Source: Seminavis robusta (lineage: Eukaryota; Bacillariophyta; Bacillariophyceae; Naviculales; Naviculaceae). From it: a DNA stretch of 64,000 nucleotides. Position 1 is the stretch's first letter; each line of letters starts with the position of its first letter. Positions 1 through 10,097 of the stretch are shown piece by piece. The stretch covers positions 18,880 to 82,879 of the forward strand of contig CAICTM010000264.1 in NCBI GenBank assembly GCA_903772945.1, given 5' to 3'. Under the pieces are notes generated by a model. That model worked only from the letters and a program-made list of their open reading frames with translations, searched no databases and had not been told where the DNA came from. Position numbers and translations under genes: made by a program.

Positions 1-573
1 GTTTTGGTAAAAGGCACCATGGGATACTGGACCAGTATTCTTCTCAAGTTGATCAATGATCCAGCAGACTACAAGAAAATCTTTGAGGGAAGCGAGTGGT
101 TGCGAGATGCACGAGCTTACAAACTTCGACGAAACTTTTACATGAACTGCAGTGCAGCAGGTGGATTGTGTGGGACCGCCCAAGATTTCGTGCCCTACCT
201 GCAACTCGTCTTGCAATACTTCCAAGACAACAAGCAGACACCGGATTGGATAGAGGAACACCTTTGGAAAGAGCTCTTTACTCTGCAGGCACAAGGACCG
301 GGTTGCAGTTTGATTTCGGGTGTCGGAATGGGACTGGGCTGGAAGAAGGCCGGTGCCGCGGATGTGCAATACTGGCATCATGAAGGTGGAGGCGGTGGTT
401 TCACCAGCGAGACTCGCATCTATCCAGACGACAACCTTGGCATTGTCATACTGATGAACTCGTGGTCGGCCAACTATGCAGAGTCCACCCTTTGCCATCA
501 GCTCTGTGGACTCATTCGTGAGCACGTCGCCAAGAAGAGGGCTGATCGTGGTGGCGCTGAGGAGAATAATTGA
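1..573 (+). CDS. Beta-lactamase-like serine hydrolase, 3' part (truncated by window edge)
   Basis: The reading frame is open to the left edge, so this is the C-terminal part (about 190 residues) of a larger protein that ends at a TAA-TTGA stop region. A glycine-rich block followed by GTAQDF matches the 'GGL.ST..D' block of serine beta-lactamase-related esterases and penicillin-binding-protein-like hydrolases. Further on, HHEGGGGGFTSE followed by a YPDDNLGIVILMNS stretch fits the family's third active-site box (H-x-G) and the beta strand behind it. The catalytic Ser-x-x-Lys box would lie upstream of the window and cannot be checked. In this family the usual role is hydrolysis of an ester or amide through an acyl-serine intermediate; the substrate is unknown here. 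No intron is needed in the visible part. Confidence 0.7.
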   Translation, partial: VLVKGTMGYWTSILLKLINDPADYKKIFEGSEWLRDARAYKLRRNFYMNCSAAGGLCGTAQDFVPYLQLVLQYFQDNKQTPDWIEEHLWKELFTLQAQGPGCSLISGVGMGLGWKKAGAADVQYWHHEGGGGGFTSETRIYPDDNLGIVILMNSWSANYAESTLCHQLCGLIREHVAKKRADRGGAEENN

Positions 574-1380
574 TTCAATCATTCATTGAAATCCCTGATG
601 AGGGCTCAAAGGAGAGTCGTCAACGATAGGCTGTGATTCAAAAGGCGATCAAACGATTTTGATTCTACAGATTCATGGATTGTCTTTCCTTGCAACCTTC
701 ACTCTCATAGCACGGTACGCGTTAGACAATATTTATTCAATGCTACCTGTAGCTACTGTATTCTTTGCTTGTTTGTGGTACATTCCTCGGTTGCCCCTCG
801 CAGGAAGAAAGATTTTGGTTCTTCGCGCTGGCATTATCCCATGCAGCTACTTGACTGAATGTCAGCCTGTCTAGCTAGCTCACGCAGCCGTTGTGTGATC
901 TTGCCTCGTCAGATTTTTTAGCGTCTGCTTTGATGGTACGGTAGAGTATATCTGCGCCTCTTTTTGGGCAGCTACGGGTACACCTTTTGCATTTCTGATC
1001 CTCCAAACTATCCTTCATGATGGCTGCGACTGATTCGATTCGATTCGTGAACGCTAGAATGAATTCGTCCTTTGTTGTGGACGGACGGACGGACGGACTG
1101 GAAAGCCCCGAGGACTGGCTTTTCTTCTGAGAACGCCAATCATGCTTTGAGGCCAACAACTTGGAAGTAAGGAATCACTCTTGAACCGGAATCAAACTTG
1201 TTTTCAATGCCGTACTATGGTACCAAAAGCTCGTATGGCTCTGGATTGTTTGCACGGCCTTTTTTTAAAGGCTTGCGTGCTTGGTTGGCTGGTTGCTTGA
1301 TTCATGGTCCGTTGGTGCGTTTGATGATCAGCCTTCCAGTGGCTCGTTGGCAATGGTCCCGAGTGTTCACTTGTAGCTAG
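574..1380. other. Intergenic, no gene seen
   Basis: Spacer between the hydrolase and the cyclin-like gene, which converge. Only short open frames without recognisable features are present. A small GGAC/GGACGGAC run lies near 1080-1096 and a TAGCTAGC run near 870-880. No RNA gene recognised. Confidence 0.5.
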
Positions 1381-2529
1381 CTATGGCTGTGAATGATCGT
1401 CCTCGTTTGGCGGATCATCCTCGTCTTGTGTCTCGTCCTCTTCTTCTTGTTGTTTTGCATCCTTCCACGTGGACGCGGTCGGTGGAAACATTCGTTCCCA
1501 TCCGGTTCGAAAGTGTTGCATATCCTCCAAACTGACATAGTATCGTGTATCGCCCAAGGCGGCTTCCATCCATGCCATCATGTCTTTTAAGCTGTCTCGA
1601 TCCACTTTGACTTGTGGTGGCAAACGCTCCAACAGGGATTCCTCCACAGTGGTCGTGTCGTCCAGTGTGTGCCCCTGCACAACACGGAGTGCCATGAGCA
1701 TGGCCGTCATCAGGATGCAATGTACCGTGTCCGATGTACAAAAGGGACAGGGTGGAATGCCATTGGACCGTGGTGTTTCCACCGATGTAGCACGATCCAA
1801 GTAAATCATGGCCAAGGACAAGACAATGGATTTCTCGTGGTCATCATTCACTGTTTGGAGCAGTGTGGACACCAAGTCTTTCAAGCTGATATCGCGTGTG
1901 TTGGTGTTGGCATGATGAAAGACGGTTTTGTGGGGTGGTGTTTCGATGCGTGGAATGTTATGGGGTTTTGGCATGCCCCATCCTGTGGCCATGACGTTGC
2001 TCTGTCGATGATTGTGGCGACTGTTGTAGAGGAGACGATCATTGAGAAAGGCAGTTCGTCGAAGAGCTTTAACGACATGTTGAGTTTTCATGTCGGGTGG
2101 TCTAGCGGCTTCGGCAGCTTCTTCTTCTTCTTGTCGTGTCAATGTTTGTTGTTGTTGTGGATGAAGTGGTTCGGGGTGGTGCTCCTCTGGGTGCAGTAAG
2201 GACGACTGCTGTTGATGTTGTTGATGATGATCCATGTCGAAGGAAGAAGAAGAAGAAGGTTGGTGTGGCTCATGGTGATACACATCCTGTGACGCTGGGA
2301 ATGCTTGGTAGACATCATGGTGATGTTGTGAGTGCCATTCCGATGATGCAGATACGGCTCCACTGGTCGTCTTAGGGCCCGAGGAAGAGAACCACAGTAT
2401 CATCAAAGCACTTCCCACTCGTCTGTAGCAAAAGCTGCCAGTCACCCTCATCTCTGTCGGTCTTTCCTTCATATCATCAACAATGGAATGGAAGGAACCA
2501 ACACAACAGTCCTCCAACCAACAACGCAA
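1381..2529 (-). CDS. Cyclin-like protein (PHO80/P-type), His/Gln-rich N-terminal extension
   Basis: A 382-residue frame without introns. The N-terminal half is low complexity (His, Gln, Ser and Glu runs). From about residue 200 a helical domain follows that reads like a P-type (PHO80-like) cyclin box: a 'S-LKDLVSTLLQ' helix, the 'SLAMIYLDRA' helix, a 'TVHCILMTAMLMALRVV' helix, and a final 'MEAALGDTRYYVS' element that matches the 'LE...L..L.W...V' end of the box. Such cyclins bind and activate cyclin-dependent kinases, in diatoms often linked to phosphate status or cell-cycle entry. The tail is acidic. The first ATG is taken as the start; an internal Met about 20 residues on (near 2472) is an equally good candidate. 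It shares a divergent promoter with the plastid-targeted gene at 2881. It could be a looser member of the cyclin fold. Confidence 0.6.
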   Translation of the reverse strand: MRCWLEDCCVGSFHSIVDDMKERPTEMRVTGSFCYRRVGSALMILWFSSSGPKTTSGAVSASSEWHSQHHHDVYQAFPASQDVYHHEPHQPSSSSSFDMDHHQQHQQQSSLLHPEEHHPEPLHPQQQQTLTRQEEEEAAEAARPPDMKTQHVVKALRRTAFLNDRLLYNSRHNHRQSNVMATGWGMPKPHNIPRIETPPHKTVFHHANTNTRDISLKDLVSTLLQTVNDDHEKSIVLSLAMIYLDRATSVETPRSNGIPPCPFCTSDTVHCILMTAMLMALRVVQGHTLDDTTTVEESLLERLPPQVKVDRDSLKDMMAWMEAALGDTRYYVSLEDMQHFRTGWERMFPPTASTWKDAKQQEEEDETQDEDDPPNEDDHSQP

Positions 2530-2880
2530 CGGTGGTCCGATCCAATGCCAGTAGACTATGAACCACGTGGGAACTAAAGTAAGTGTGTTGTGTGTCGTTG
2601 TTGGCCATTGTCAAGATTCAATCATCATTCAGTTTGCGTTCGACAAAAGCTCCACGAGGAGATCCACAACGCAGTCCCTAGCAAGTTCAGCCACTAATGA
2701 CGTCATTCATCCAACGTCAACAAAAGTGACGAGTTTTGGCTCAACTCTCCTCCCACCCACCCTCCATTTTTCTTTAGAAAGCCATCATCAGATACGGTAG
2801 ATCTATCCACCGGTACAGTACCAATCTAGACTATCATCTATTCATTCATCTCTCTGGGTCCAAGGCACACGACAATAATA
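2530..2880. promoter_or_regulatory. Divergent promoter region with a TGACGTCA element
   Basis: This 350-bp spacer separates the divergent cyclin-like gene and the plastid-targeted gene. A perfect TGACGTCA palindrome lies at 2698-2705 and an ACGTCA half site at 2714-2719, followed by a GTGACG sequence. These match cAMP-response/bZIP sites; TGACGT-type elements are known to mediate CO2 and cAMP responses in diatom promoters. Function here is inferred from the motif only. Confidence 0.4.
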
Positions 2881-3651
2881 ATGATGTCGCTTCGAAGAAA
2901 ACAGCAATATCTGTCCCTCTGGTGGACTCTGTCTGTGGTTTGCCTGCTATTGGCCGCCAACAGTCAGGGTTTCTCCCCGTCTCTGCCAGCGTTGACGACG
3001 TCCTCCCACAGAACAGGCAGTGCCCTATTGGCCAAAAAGAAGAAAAAGACCCCCAAAGCGTTATCCTCTCCTGGCGGTGGCTTTGGTTCTGCCACATCCG
3101 CTTCTACCGGTCCACAAGTCCGCGCCGTGACAGGTCATACCGGCAGTGGCACCAAACCACTCCGACAAGCCGCCAATACATTTGATGCCCTTCGCAAAGA
3201 ATTCGGGACGGAAGTCTGTCGCGATGTCTACGTACGAGCTCCTCTCAATGACGAACAAACCTTTTGGTTTGTGGGAAAAATCGCCATTAATCCCAATAAA
3301 GAAAGTGTGACACCCGACATGGCTGTGTTGTCGCAAAAACGATTGATTTTGGAATATGCCAAACATCAATTGCGACCGCAAAATTTGGGTGGAAAATTTG
3401 AAACCGGTCAAGAAATCTGGTTGGCACCGGGCGATTCCGAAATGGAAGTCGTACAAAATAAAATTGGACTGGATAAAGTCTCCGGATCGGCCGCCGATCT
3501 GCCACACGATTTTGTCGTCAAGGAAACGGTGGGATTCAATCCGGAAATTTACGTGGGAGACGAAGTCCAAAAGGGTGGATTGCGGGTCCAACGAGATCCC
3601 ATTACGGGGGCACCCCTGAAACCCGTTTTTGAAGTCAATGAGAGTGTGTAG
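2881..3651 (+). CDS. Conserved plastid-targeted protein, function unknown
   Basis: Intronless frame of 256 residues. Residues 1-30 form a signal peptide (basic start, hydrophobic core 'WWTLSVVCLLLAA'), followed by 'NSQGFSPS', which fits the diatom ASAFAP-type site where the residue after the cut is aromatic. A Ser/Thr/Lys-rich transit-peptide-like stretch follows. A bipartite presequence of this kind directs proteins through the ER into the secondary plastid. The mature part from about residue 85 (FDALRKEFG...CRDVYVRAPL) has the even, charged composition of a soluble conserved protein; I do not recognise a catalytic motif or known family. The ATG at 2881 is followed directly by a second in-frame ATG at 2884, and either could be used. 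The upstream spacer carries TGACGT-type sites. Confidence 0.75.
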   Translation: MMSLRRKQQYLSLWWTLSVVCLLLAANSQGFSPSLPALTTSSHRTGSALLAKKKKKTPKALSSPGGGFGSATSASTGPQVRAVTGHTGSGTKPLRQAANTFDALRKEFGTEVCRDVYVRAPLNDEQTFWFVGKIAINPNKESVTPDMAVLSQKRLILEYAKHQLRPQNLGGKFETGQEIWLAPGDSEMEVVQNKIGLDKVSGSAADLPHDFVVKETVGFNPEIYVGDEVQKGGLRVQRDPITGAPLKPVFEVNESV

Positions 3652-3935
3652 TGACATGTGAAAATGTTGAATGATGATGGTGTCGCAAACTAGACGAACC
3701 GAAAGAGAAGCGAGAGACCCAAAAAGTCGAATCAATCAAACAACCAACATGAAAGCGGTAGGAATGGTCGCCATGAATCAATCTACGTTATGTGATATTC
3801 TAGGCCCCGTTCATCAACAACCTATATTGCAAATGCACAGTTTTTAAATAATGCTCAGAATCTGCTTTCAGTGTCGGGCATGCTTTAGCTCATCTTTTGC
3901 TTTGTGTGGTGTCATGTCATTGCGTACCGCTATGT

Positions 3936-4880
3936 CTATTCCTTCTTGACCACTATATCGTCAAACATGTCATCATCCACTGCGGCATCAAACGGCAATG
4001 CAAAATACTCGTCCACATTGAACTCATACGTATGCGTTCCATCCAAGAACGGCTCCAACCGAGCCGGATCTCCACCCAAACTCTCCATCCAAACATCCTT
4101 ATTACCGGATGTACACATGACAATCTTTTCTTTGGTATGAGCATCCACAAAGGGTCGTACAGTGCCCCAGAATGCCTTGAACCAAAAGGGTGCATTGGTC
4201 AAATAAAAGCGATGACATCGTTCGGGATAATGCCGTTGCATAATATCCAACGTGTACTTGTTGGTACTGAGCGGTGGAGCATTCCACAAACTAAATCCCG
4301 TGTAATCAATGACAAAGGCAATTTTGGAATATCCCTGACGCGTCGAAATGGCAATGGCTTTTTCCATATTCCACACCAAATGACGCATATTGTTGGTTTC
4401 GTGTTTGGTGTTCTCTCGAGAGGGTTGCATGTACACTACCGCGCGACCATCCTTGTCGTACCCACGGACGTAAATCTTGCCCGTGGCATCTTCTTGACGC
4501 AAAATTTCTTGAAATTCAGCTGCTGTCAGTCGATCTCCTCCTTCCTTGTCATTGTTGGCTTCTGCTTCGTCTTTGCGGAAGCAATCTCGTAGCGTCACCA
4601 CTTGAAATTCATCTCGCCATTTGATAGTAGCCTTGATTTGCTTCAATGCCTTTTTAACGTTTCCCTGAACACAAAACACAAGACATGATAAGATAAACAC
4701 CCCAATAAAATTATGGGCCAAACACAACCAGCGTACCTTTTCGGCTCGAAAATGACGGAGTGGCATTTCATCGTCCGCCAGTGCCGCCTTTTCTTCCTCC
4801 GTCAGCCCTTCCAAGATGTCCTTCACACCTTGTGCCTCCACTTCAGGCTCTAGATTGCAATTGATGTCGTCCTTGGTCAT
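3936..4880 (-). CDS. Sec14-like CRAL-TRIO domain protein, two exons
   Basis: Exon 1 runs 4880-4737, an intron 4736-4665 (GTACGC...TTCAG, 72 nt) and exon 2 4664-3936, giving about 290 residues. The intron has no stop and a length divisible by three, so the unspliced frame is also open; splicing removes a hydrophobic stretch that would break the domain. The N-terminal helical CRAL-TRIO-N part is followed by the lipid-binding domain: 'DKDGRAVVYMQPSRENT', 'IAFVIDYTGFSLWN', 'MQRHYPERCHRFYLTNAP' and 'GTVRPFVDAHTKEKIV', all hallmarks of Sec14-type folds. These proteins carry single phospholipids or other hydrophobic ligands between membranes and can regulate phosphoinositide kinases. No membrane segment or signal peptide, so probably cytosolic. 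The tail is acidic. Confidence 0.85.
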   Translation of the reverse strand: MTKDDINCNLEPEVEAQGVKDILEGLTEEEKAALADDEMPLRHFRAEKVRWLCLAHNFIGVFILSCLVFCVQGNVKKALKQIKATIKWRDEFQVVTLRDCFRKDEAEANNDKEGGDRLTAAEFQEILRQEDATGKIYVRGYDKDGRAVVYMQPSRENTKHETNNMRHLVWNMEKAIAISTRQGYSKIAFVIDYTGFSLWNAPPLSTNKYTLDIMQRHYPERCHRFYLTNAPFWFKAFWGTVRPFVDAHTKEKIVMCTSGNKDVWMESLGGDPARLEPFLDGTHTYEFNVDEYFALPFDAAVDDDMFDDIVVKKE

Positions 4881-5238
4881 GGTTTGCTCGGCTACAACGT
4901 GTTATGCTACCGTACTTCGAAAAGGACTTACTTTGACGACGAACCTTGTGGAAGCAGCCCAAAAAATGAGAGAAACGGCCACATGGAATTACAGCGATCC
5001 TGCAAATCTAAGCCAACGAAACCGTAAATAGTTTACGTGTGGCTCTGGCCACAATGCACCGCATCGAAGGATCAGCCCAAAACAACCTCATACCACATCA
5101 ACGAAAGCAAACCACCGTTCCTGGGCAGCTTCGCATCCCGCTTTTTATTTTAAAATGAAACAATCTCTATCATATTTTTACACTGTATCCTAGCTAGCTA
5201 GCCCTCCTTTTTTCAGAAAGAAGAACTGCTGCATTTTT
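4881..5238. other. Intergenic spacer, no gene seen
   Basis: Between the CRAL-TRIO gene start and the 3' end of cyclase gene A. It probably holds the CRAL-TRIO promoter and the 3' untranslated region of gene A. A TAGCTAGCTAGC run lies at about 5191-5201. Confidence 0.4.
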
Positions 5239-8200
5239 CTAATGCGCCGAGTAGCGGCTCCCATCCATGCCGTCATCGTCGTCACCGGAGGCATCCAAGT
5301 CGTTGCGAGAATTGTTAAGTCGCCTGTACAAGCTCTGCCTATGTTCATCATCATCATTGTCATCACTTTCACTTTCTACAATTCGCCGTAGCTCTTCCTT
5401 GGCCTCCTTGGCGGCGTACGTTTCTTCCACCCGCTTCTTCATGCGCTTGCAGAGCTCTTCGCCTCTCTGTTCCCATTCGGCTCGATTCATCTCGGCATAA
5501 GTCAAATACTCATCACTGGAAACACCAAAGACTCCACATTCCCTCAGCTTTTTGGCCAAGGGAATTACATAATTGTCGTAGAACCAAAGCTCTCCTTTGT
5601 ACCACCCATCCGATGGATCCTTCTCCGCTCTACCAGCCTTGTAGGCTGCATACATCTCCTCATACAACCGCTCATTCCACTTGATGTAGACATGCCAGTG
5701 TTGCATGGTGTGGGAAACATCCGATGCTTGAATCACGTGCTCCAAGACAATTGTTGCCTTTGTATTCATGTCATCTTGCCGGAATGATTTGTTCATATGA
5801 GCAGCAGGCACCGAAGTTTCCTCTTCCTTCTTTTCATCCGAGGGATGGAAGGTGAGATCCCACATGAGATTCCGTTTGGCTTTGAGGTCCTTTTCAAAAA
5901 TGTCAGTGGCCAGAACACAGTGAATGAGGAGTTGTCGGAAGCGCTTTTGTTCACTTTCGGTAGCACAAATGCATTCGCGGAAGTGCTTGTACTTTGGCAG
6001 CATCAACAGCTCCAGTGCAACATCCACAGATCTCTGCTCTGCTACACTTTTGTTGTTGTAGAGCCCTGCAATATCGGGAAGCTCCTTGGCCATTTGCCCA
6101 TTGGGAACACCTTCATGGCCTACAAGCAAACAGTGGTAGGTTAGCACACATAAAAGGATCCTCCTTATTCAGAGACAGATGCAACTTACCAACATCATGA
6201 ATCAATGCAGCAAAGACAACAGCAAACTGAGTCAATGGATCACTGCTGATTCCATAGGTAAAGTGGTGCAAATCCAAGGTGGTAATCCCTTCTTCATTGT
6301 TGTTGTGACCATCTGCATAGGCAATGCGTTTCAAGAGTTTGGTAGCCGATAAAATCACATGGCTTGCATGTTCGAAATTATGAAAGGAATTCTGTTAAAA
6401 TTCATCATCATCAAAAGATGAGAAGAAGACTGATGTGAGTGTATCAACATTGCAGACTGGCAATGCAACATTCTGGAGGGTGTGATCGTACCTTTCGGTA
6501 ACCGGAAGCAATGGCAGCCACATAGAATCGCAGTTCCGTGACCACCACCGCAGGCAAATCAACTTCTTCGTGGTGGGCCCTGGCAACTGCATCTGCATTG
6601 TAGGCTGGAAGTGGAACGGCCATGCTCAGCTCACCAATGAAACTTCTTGCCTGCCCTAGCCTGGGTTGCAGACCACGATGATTGCTAGGACTCATCTGAG
6701 GGTCTCGACTGGCTACAACTCGCTTCAGAAGCGACGACAGTGCGCCCGTGTTCCACTCGACAAGTCGTTCCAACGAACGACTTAACTTTGTCTCCCCAAT
6801 TACCCCCATCAAGACTTGTTCCGGACCACCCATATTCAGTGTGGACATGGAGACTCTCGGTGCCCGTTTGAATCCGCGACGTAGGTGCGCCGCTTCTTCC
6901 GTACTAAACTCACCACTGTCGACGGCAGATGAGTCCCCACAGGAACTATTGCTCATTCCCGATGCCACAGAAGCAGATGATTGTCCAATCTTTAGCCAAT
7001 ATGTTTGCAAATCGCCTTTTCCTTTTGCGTGAACCAATTCATCTCGAGGGACAACCCAGTTACCCTTGCCCCGTTTCTGTAGCAAGTTGGCTGATGCCTC
7101 TGACAAGTGGATCTTGTTCTTGATTCCTGTTGATTCCATTCTTGCGGCTGCAATTATATAATATGTTGAAAGACTGTTAGAACATGACTTGGTGAATTTT
7201 CTGAAGGACAACAGTCAAGAACCCCTTACCAAAATTCATTGTCTAGGAAGCGAAAACCGTGGAGAGAGGGGGGAGTTAGACCACAATCTTTTCGCTTGGA
7301 AAGGGGCAACTCTGGCTGGATGAACGTACATCTCCAAACAACTGGAAGCGGGCCTTCTCGCCCCTTAGCACTCCAGCCTTTTATCATCATTGCAAACAAG
7401 ACAAAACAGATGTCAGCACAACATCCTTCAGTGTTGCCCTCATTCGCAAATATTGCATTGCCGGTCCTTACCGTGACAGGGCCACTGTGGATTCCAAAAC
7501 GCAGAGCCAATTCGGCTGTTCCAGGACCCAATGTAGCCTCTAATGCCTTGGCCAGTTCTGAAGTTCTCAAAAGTGATGTACGAGCAAATCTAACCAATGC
7601 TTCGAGGTGATCTTCTCGAGGGTCTAGTAGTAGTGGCACCGTATTGGACGACAACGAGACGTGGAGGGTAAGCCAGAAGTCCATTTCGAGGAACGTGAAA
7701 GATCAAGAACAACACAATGCCAACCTACCTGGCAGTCCCGTTGCAGCAACGTAGCAATCCCCTGTCATGCACGAAGAGTGGGCAAAGAAAAGAGGGATTG
7801 ATCAGAGCCATCTTCTTTGTAAAGCGACTGACGTGATGGTTGGGGTTGTGGCATTGACTTACCAATCTTTTGGTATCGAAGAGAAGGAGAAACGATGAGA
7901 CAAAATAACGAAGACAGGTGAGGATTGAGGGAATTGTTATTCGTTTCTTTGCTTTGCCGTTCACCTGGCCGAGATTCGCTTTCCCAGTAGCTTACCGTCT
8001 CAACTTTGAAGATACGAAACCTTATCGAAAAGAAGGCAAACGACGAGACGAGTAACGAAGGTAAGTGACGCTCGTGTGAATTGTGTTTCATTTCATCATC
8101 TCTCTGCCGTTCCACACGACGAGATTGCACTTGCTATAATAGTTGCGTTTGTTGTTCCCTCTCTTACCTTCGTGCAGCTTTATCCATGGATCTGTACAGT

Positions 8201-10097
8201 GTCTCTAGCAGTCGGAACACCTGACTCGGATCCCGTTCACTGCTCCATGCCGTGAACCCTACGTGAAAAAAGCAAAAGCAAGAACGAGGGTGAGATAGAT
8301 GCGTGAATTCAATTGACTCGTCGAGGAACCTCGTGCACTGTTTCGTTACTCACCAGAAATATCGGCAAACATGACGGATGCATTGGGGAACAAATCGGCA
8401 ATTGGTTCACTATCATTGATATCGAGCAATCCATCAATGCCATCTCCGGGATGCAGAAATGACTTGAGTCGTCGTTTCGGTGTATGAATGACGGGCGCCA
8501 ATCCTGCCCGTGATGGTGGTGGTGGCAGTCGCTCGTCATGCGGTGCCGTCTCTTGTTGTAAATTCATCTTGTACGCTTTCTTTTGTTGTTTTTTGCGTGC
8601 TTTGCGTTGTTTGGCGGCATTTTCGAGCAATTGTGCCTTGACATTGGACGGAAAGAGATTGCTGACAAGTGCATCGGTGCGTTTGGCGGTTTCAACGACC
8701 CGATTGGATCGTTGTTCGACGGCACAATCGTAGCAGATGAATACGCCAATGGTGCAGAGAAAGACTCCCAGAAAAATCCATCGGGCCCACATGGGTGCAT
8801 TGGACAAATAGGAATCGCGCAATTCTTCCGTGGCACAGACGCGGAGGCGGTAGTGACAAAGAGATGTTGTGTTGGAAGTTGTCGTTGTTGTATTGTCGTA
8901 TTGCATCACGGCTGCGAATTGTGCAAAGGTGGAATTGACCGAATAGGGAGCACTAAATGTGGTGGGATCGTCGCTCCAATCCCCGACCCCCACGTAGCTG
9001 ACTTGATTTTGGGCATTGTATTCAAAGGAGAATTCCTTAGTATTATTGGGGATGCCATCACAGGAACTCTCGACGACCACGAGCAGTGTGGCATCATCCT
9101 TCAAATCATTCTCTTTGAGAATGTCTTGCAAGAATCCCGTCCAGGAAAATTCGAAATAAATGGCGGCGACGAATGGGTCAAGCAGAGTTGTTGGAATTGC
9201 ATGATAGAGTCCGGCGTGGGGTGTCGTGTACTCGACATAATCGGTGCCATTGGCCGTGTGAAAGAGAAAATCCGAGAGGACACCACTGGGTTGTCGTGTC
9301 ATGGCGCGCAAAGCTTGTGCTCGAATGGGTGTCGACATTTGATCAAACATACGCACACCGTTATTGGAGGGTTGTGACAATTGCCACAGTGGAAAGATCA
9401 TGTCTCGTCGTTGTGGTTGTTCCAGGTCAATGGCTTGTCCATGTTCCATGCGATAAATGCCATCCATGACGGTTCGATTGGAGTCTATATAAAAGACCGT
9501 GTCTTGTTCTGATAGTTGTTGTTCTGATTCGGAAGAAGAAGAAAACGTCGAAGGAGAATTGGAGTAACCGTGTATATCGGTAATGACCGCTTGATATTGT
9601 TTCCCTTCGATATAACCCGCATAGGCTTCCCACAGTTGTCTCGTATCGGGCGTGACGAGTGGCGCGTACGTGATGGCCGAAGCACCAGCGAGTTGTTGCG
9701 CTGTTTCAGTTTGTTGTGCAAAATCGGCAAACGTCACGTAGGGCCATTCGGCTGACATTTCGTCGGCTTGATAGTGCAGCGATTCCGCCAGACTCTGGGC
9801 GACCAATCGACGATCGTCCAAACGATCCAAAAAGCCCTCAATCAGTTCTTGACCGAATCGTTCAAACTCGGACGCAAACGTCGACTCTTGGTTGAGTCGC
9901 ACCGTAATAAACAGAATTTCGGCACCAATGGTCCCGATAGTAATCATCAAGGCAAACACAAATGTCCGAATCACATTCATCATGCGCAATTCTTGCTTTA
10001 CCACCGCAAACGATGCCGAGTCGGCCATGGAAACAACACTGTCGCTATCACCACCTTGACTGTCCAAGTCACCCGCTGCAGAAAAATCGTCGTCCAT
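5239..10097 (-). CDS. Membrane guanylate cyclase-phosphodiesterase fusion, copy A (11 exons)
   Basis: Exons: 10097-8354, 8258-8168, 8020-7996, 7866-7863 (4 nt), 7761-7729, 7623-7472, 7377-7330, 7242-7230 (13 nt), 7147-6492, 6391-6190, 6119-5239; total 3849 nt, 1282 residues. Order: short acidic cytosolic N-terminus, TM1 (about 44-66), a roughly 370-residue extracellular CHASE-like sensor region, TM2 (about 438-459), linker helix, class III cyclase domain (about 572-745), class I phosphodiesterase domain (about 860-1190), acidic tail. Cyclase residues: metal-binding D579 (FADISGF) and D623 (TIGDCY), E619 (KVET, typical of guanylate cyclases), transition-state N702 and R706. Phosphodiesterase residues: FHNFEH near 925-930 and the HDVGHEGVPN signature from H987. 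It should synthesise and hydrolyse cGMP behind one receptor. The start was chosen at MDDDFS because copy B starts MDDDYS. Confidence 0.85.
7863..7866 (-). other. 4-nt microexon of cyclase copy A
   Basis: On the minus strand the context reads CCAAAAG, ATTG, GTAAGTC. The four bases follow a pyrimidine-rich tract and AG, and are followed by a consensus donor. Inserted between the exon ending in the ETACG-type codon pair (Glu-Thr) and the exon starting GGGATTGC, they supply ATT and the first base of GGG, restoring Thr-Ile-Gly-Asp exactly as in copy B. Without them the frame is lost. Confidence 0.75.

Noticed and set aside
7761-7996. Copy A as a pseudogene because of the frame mismatch between exons
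   Set aside because: The 4-nt microexon with consensus splice sites repairs the frame and reproduces the residues of copy B.
8583-9377. 264-codon plus-strand frame
   Set aside because: Antisense shadow of the sensor exon of cyclase copy A.
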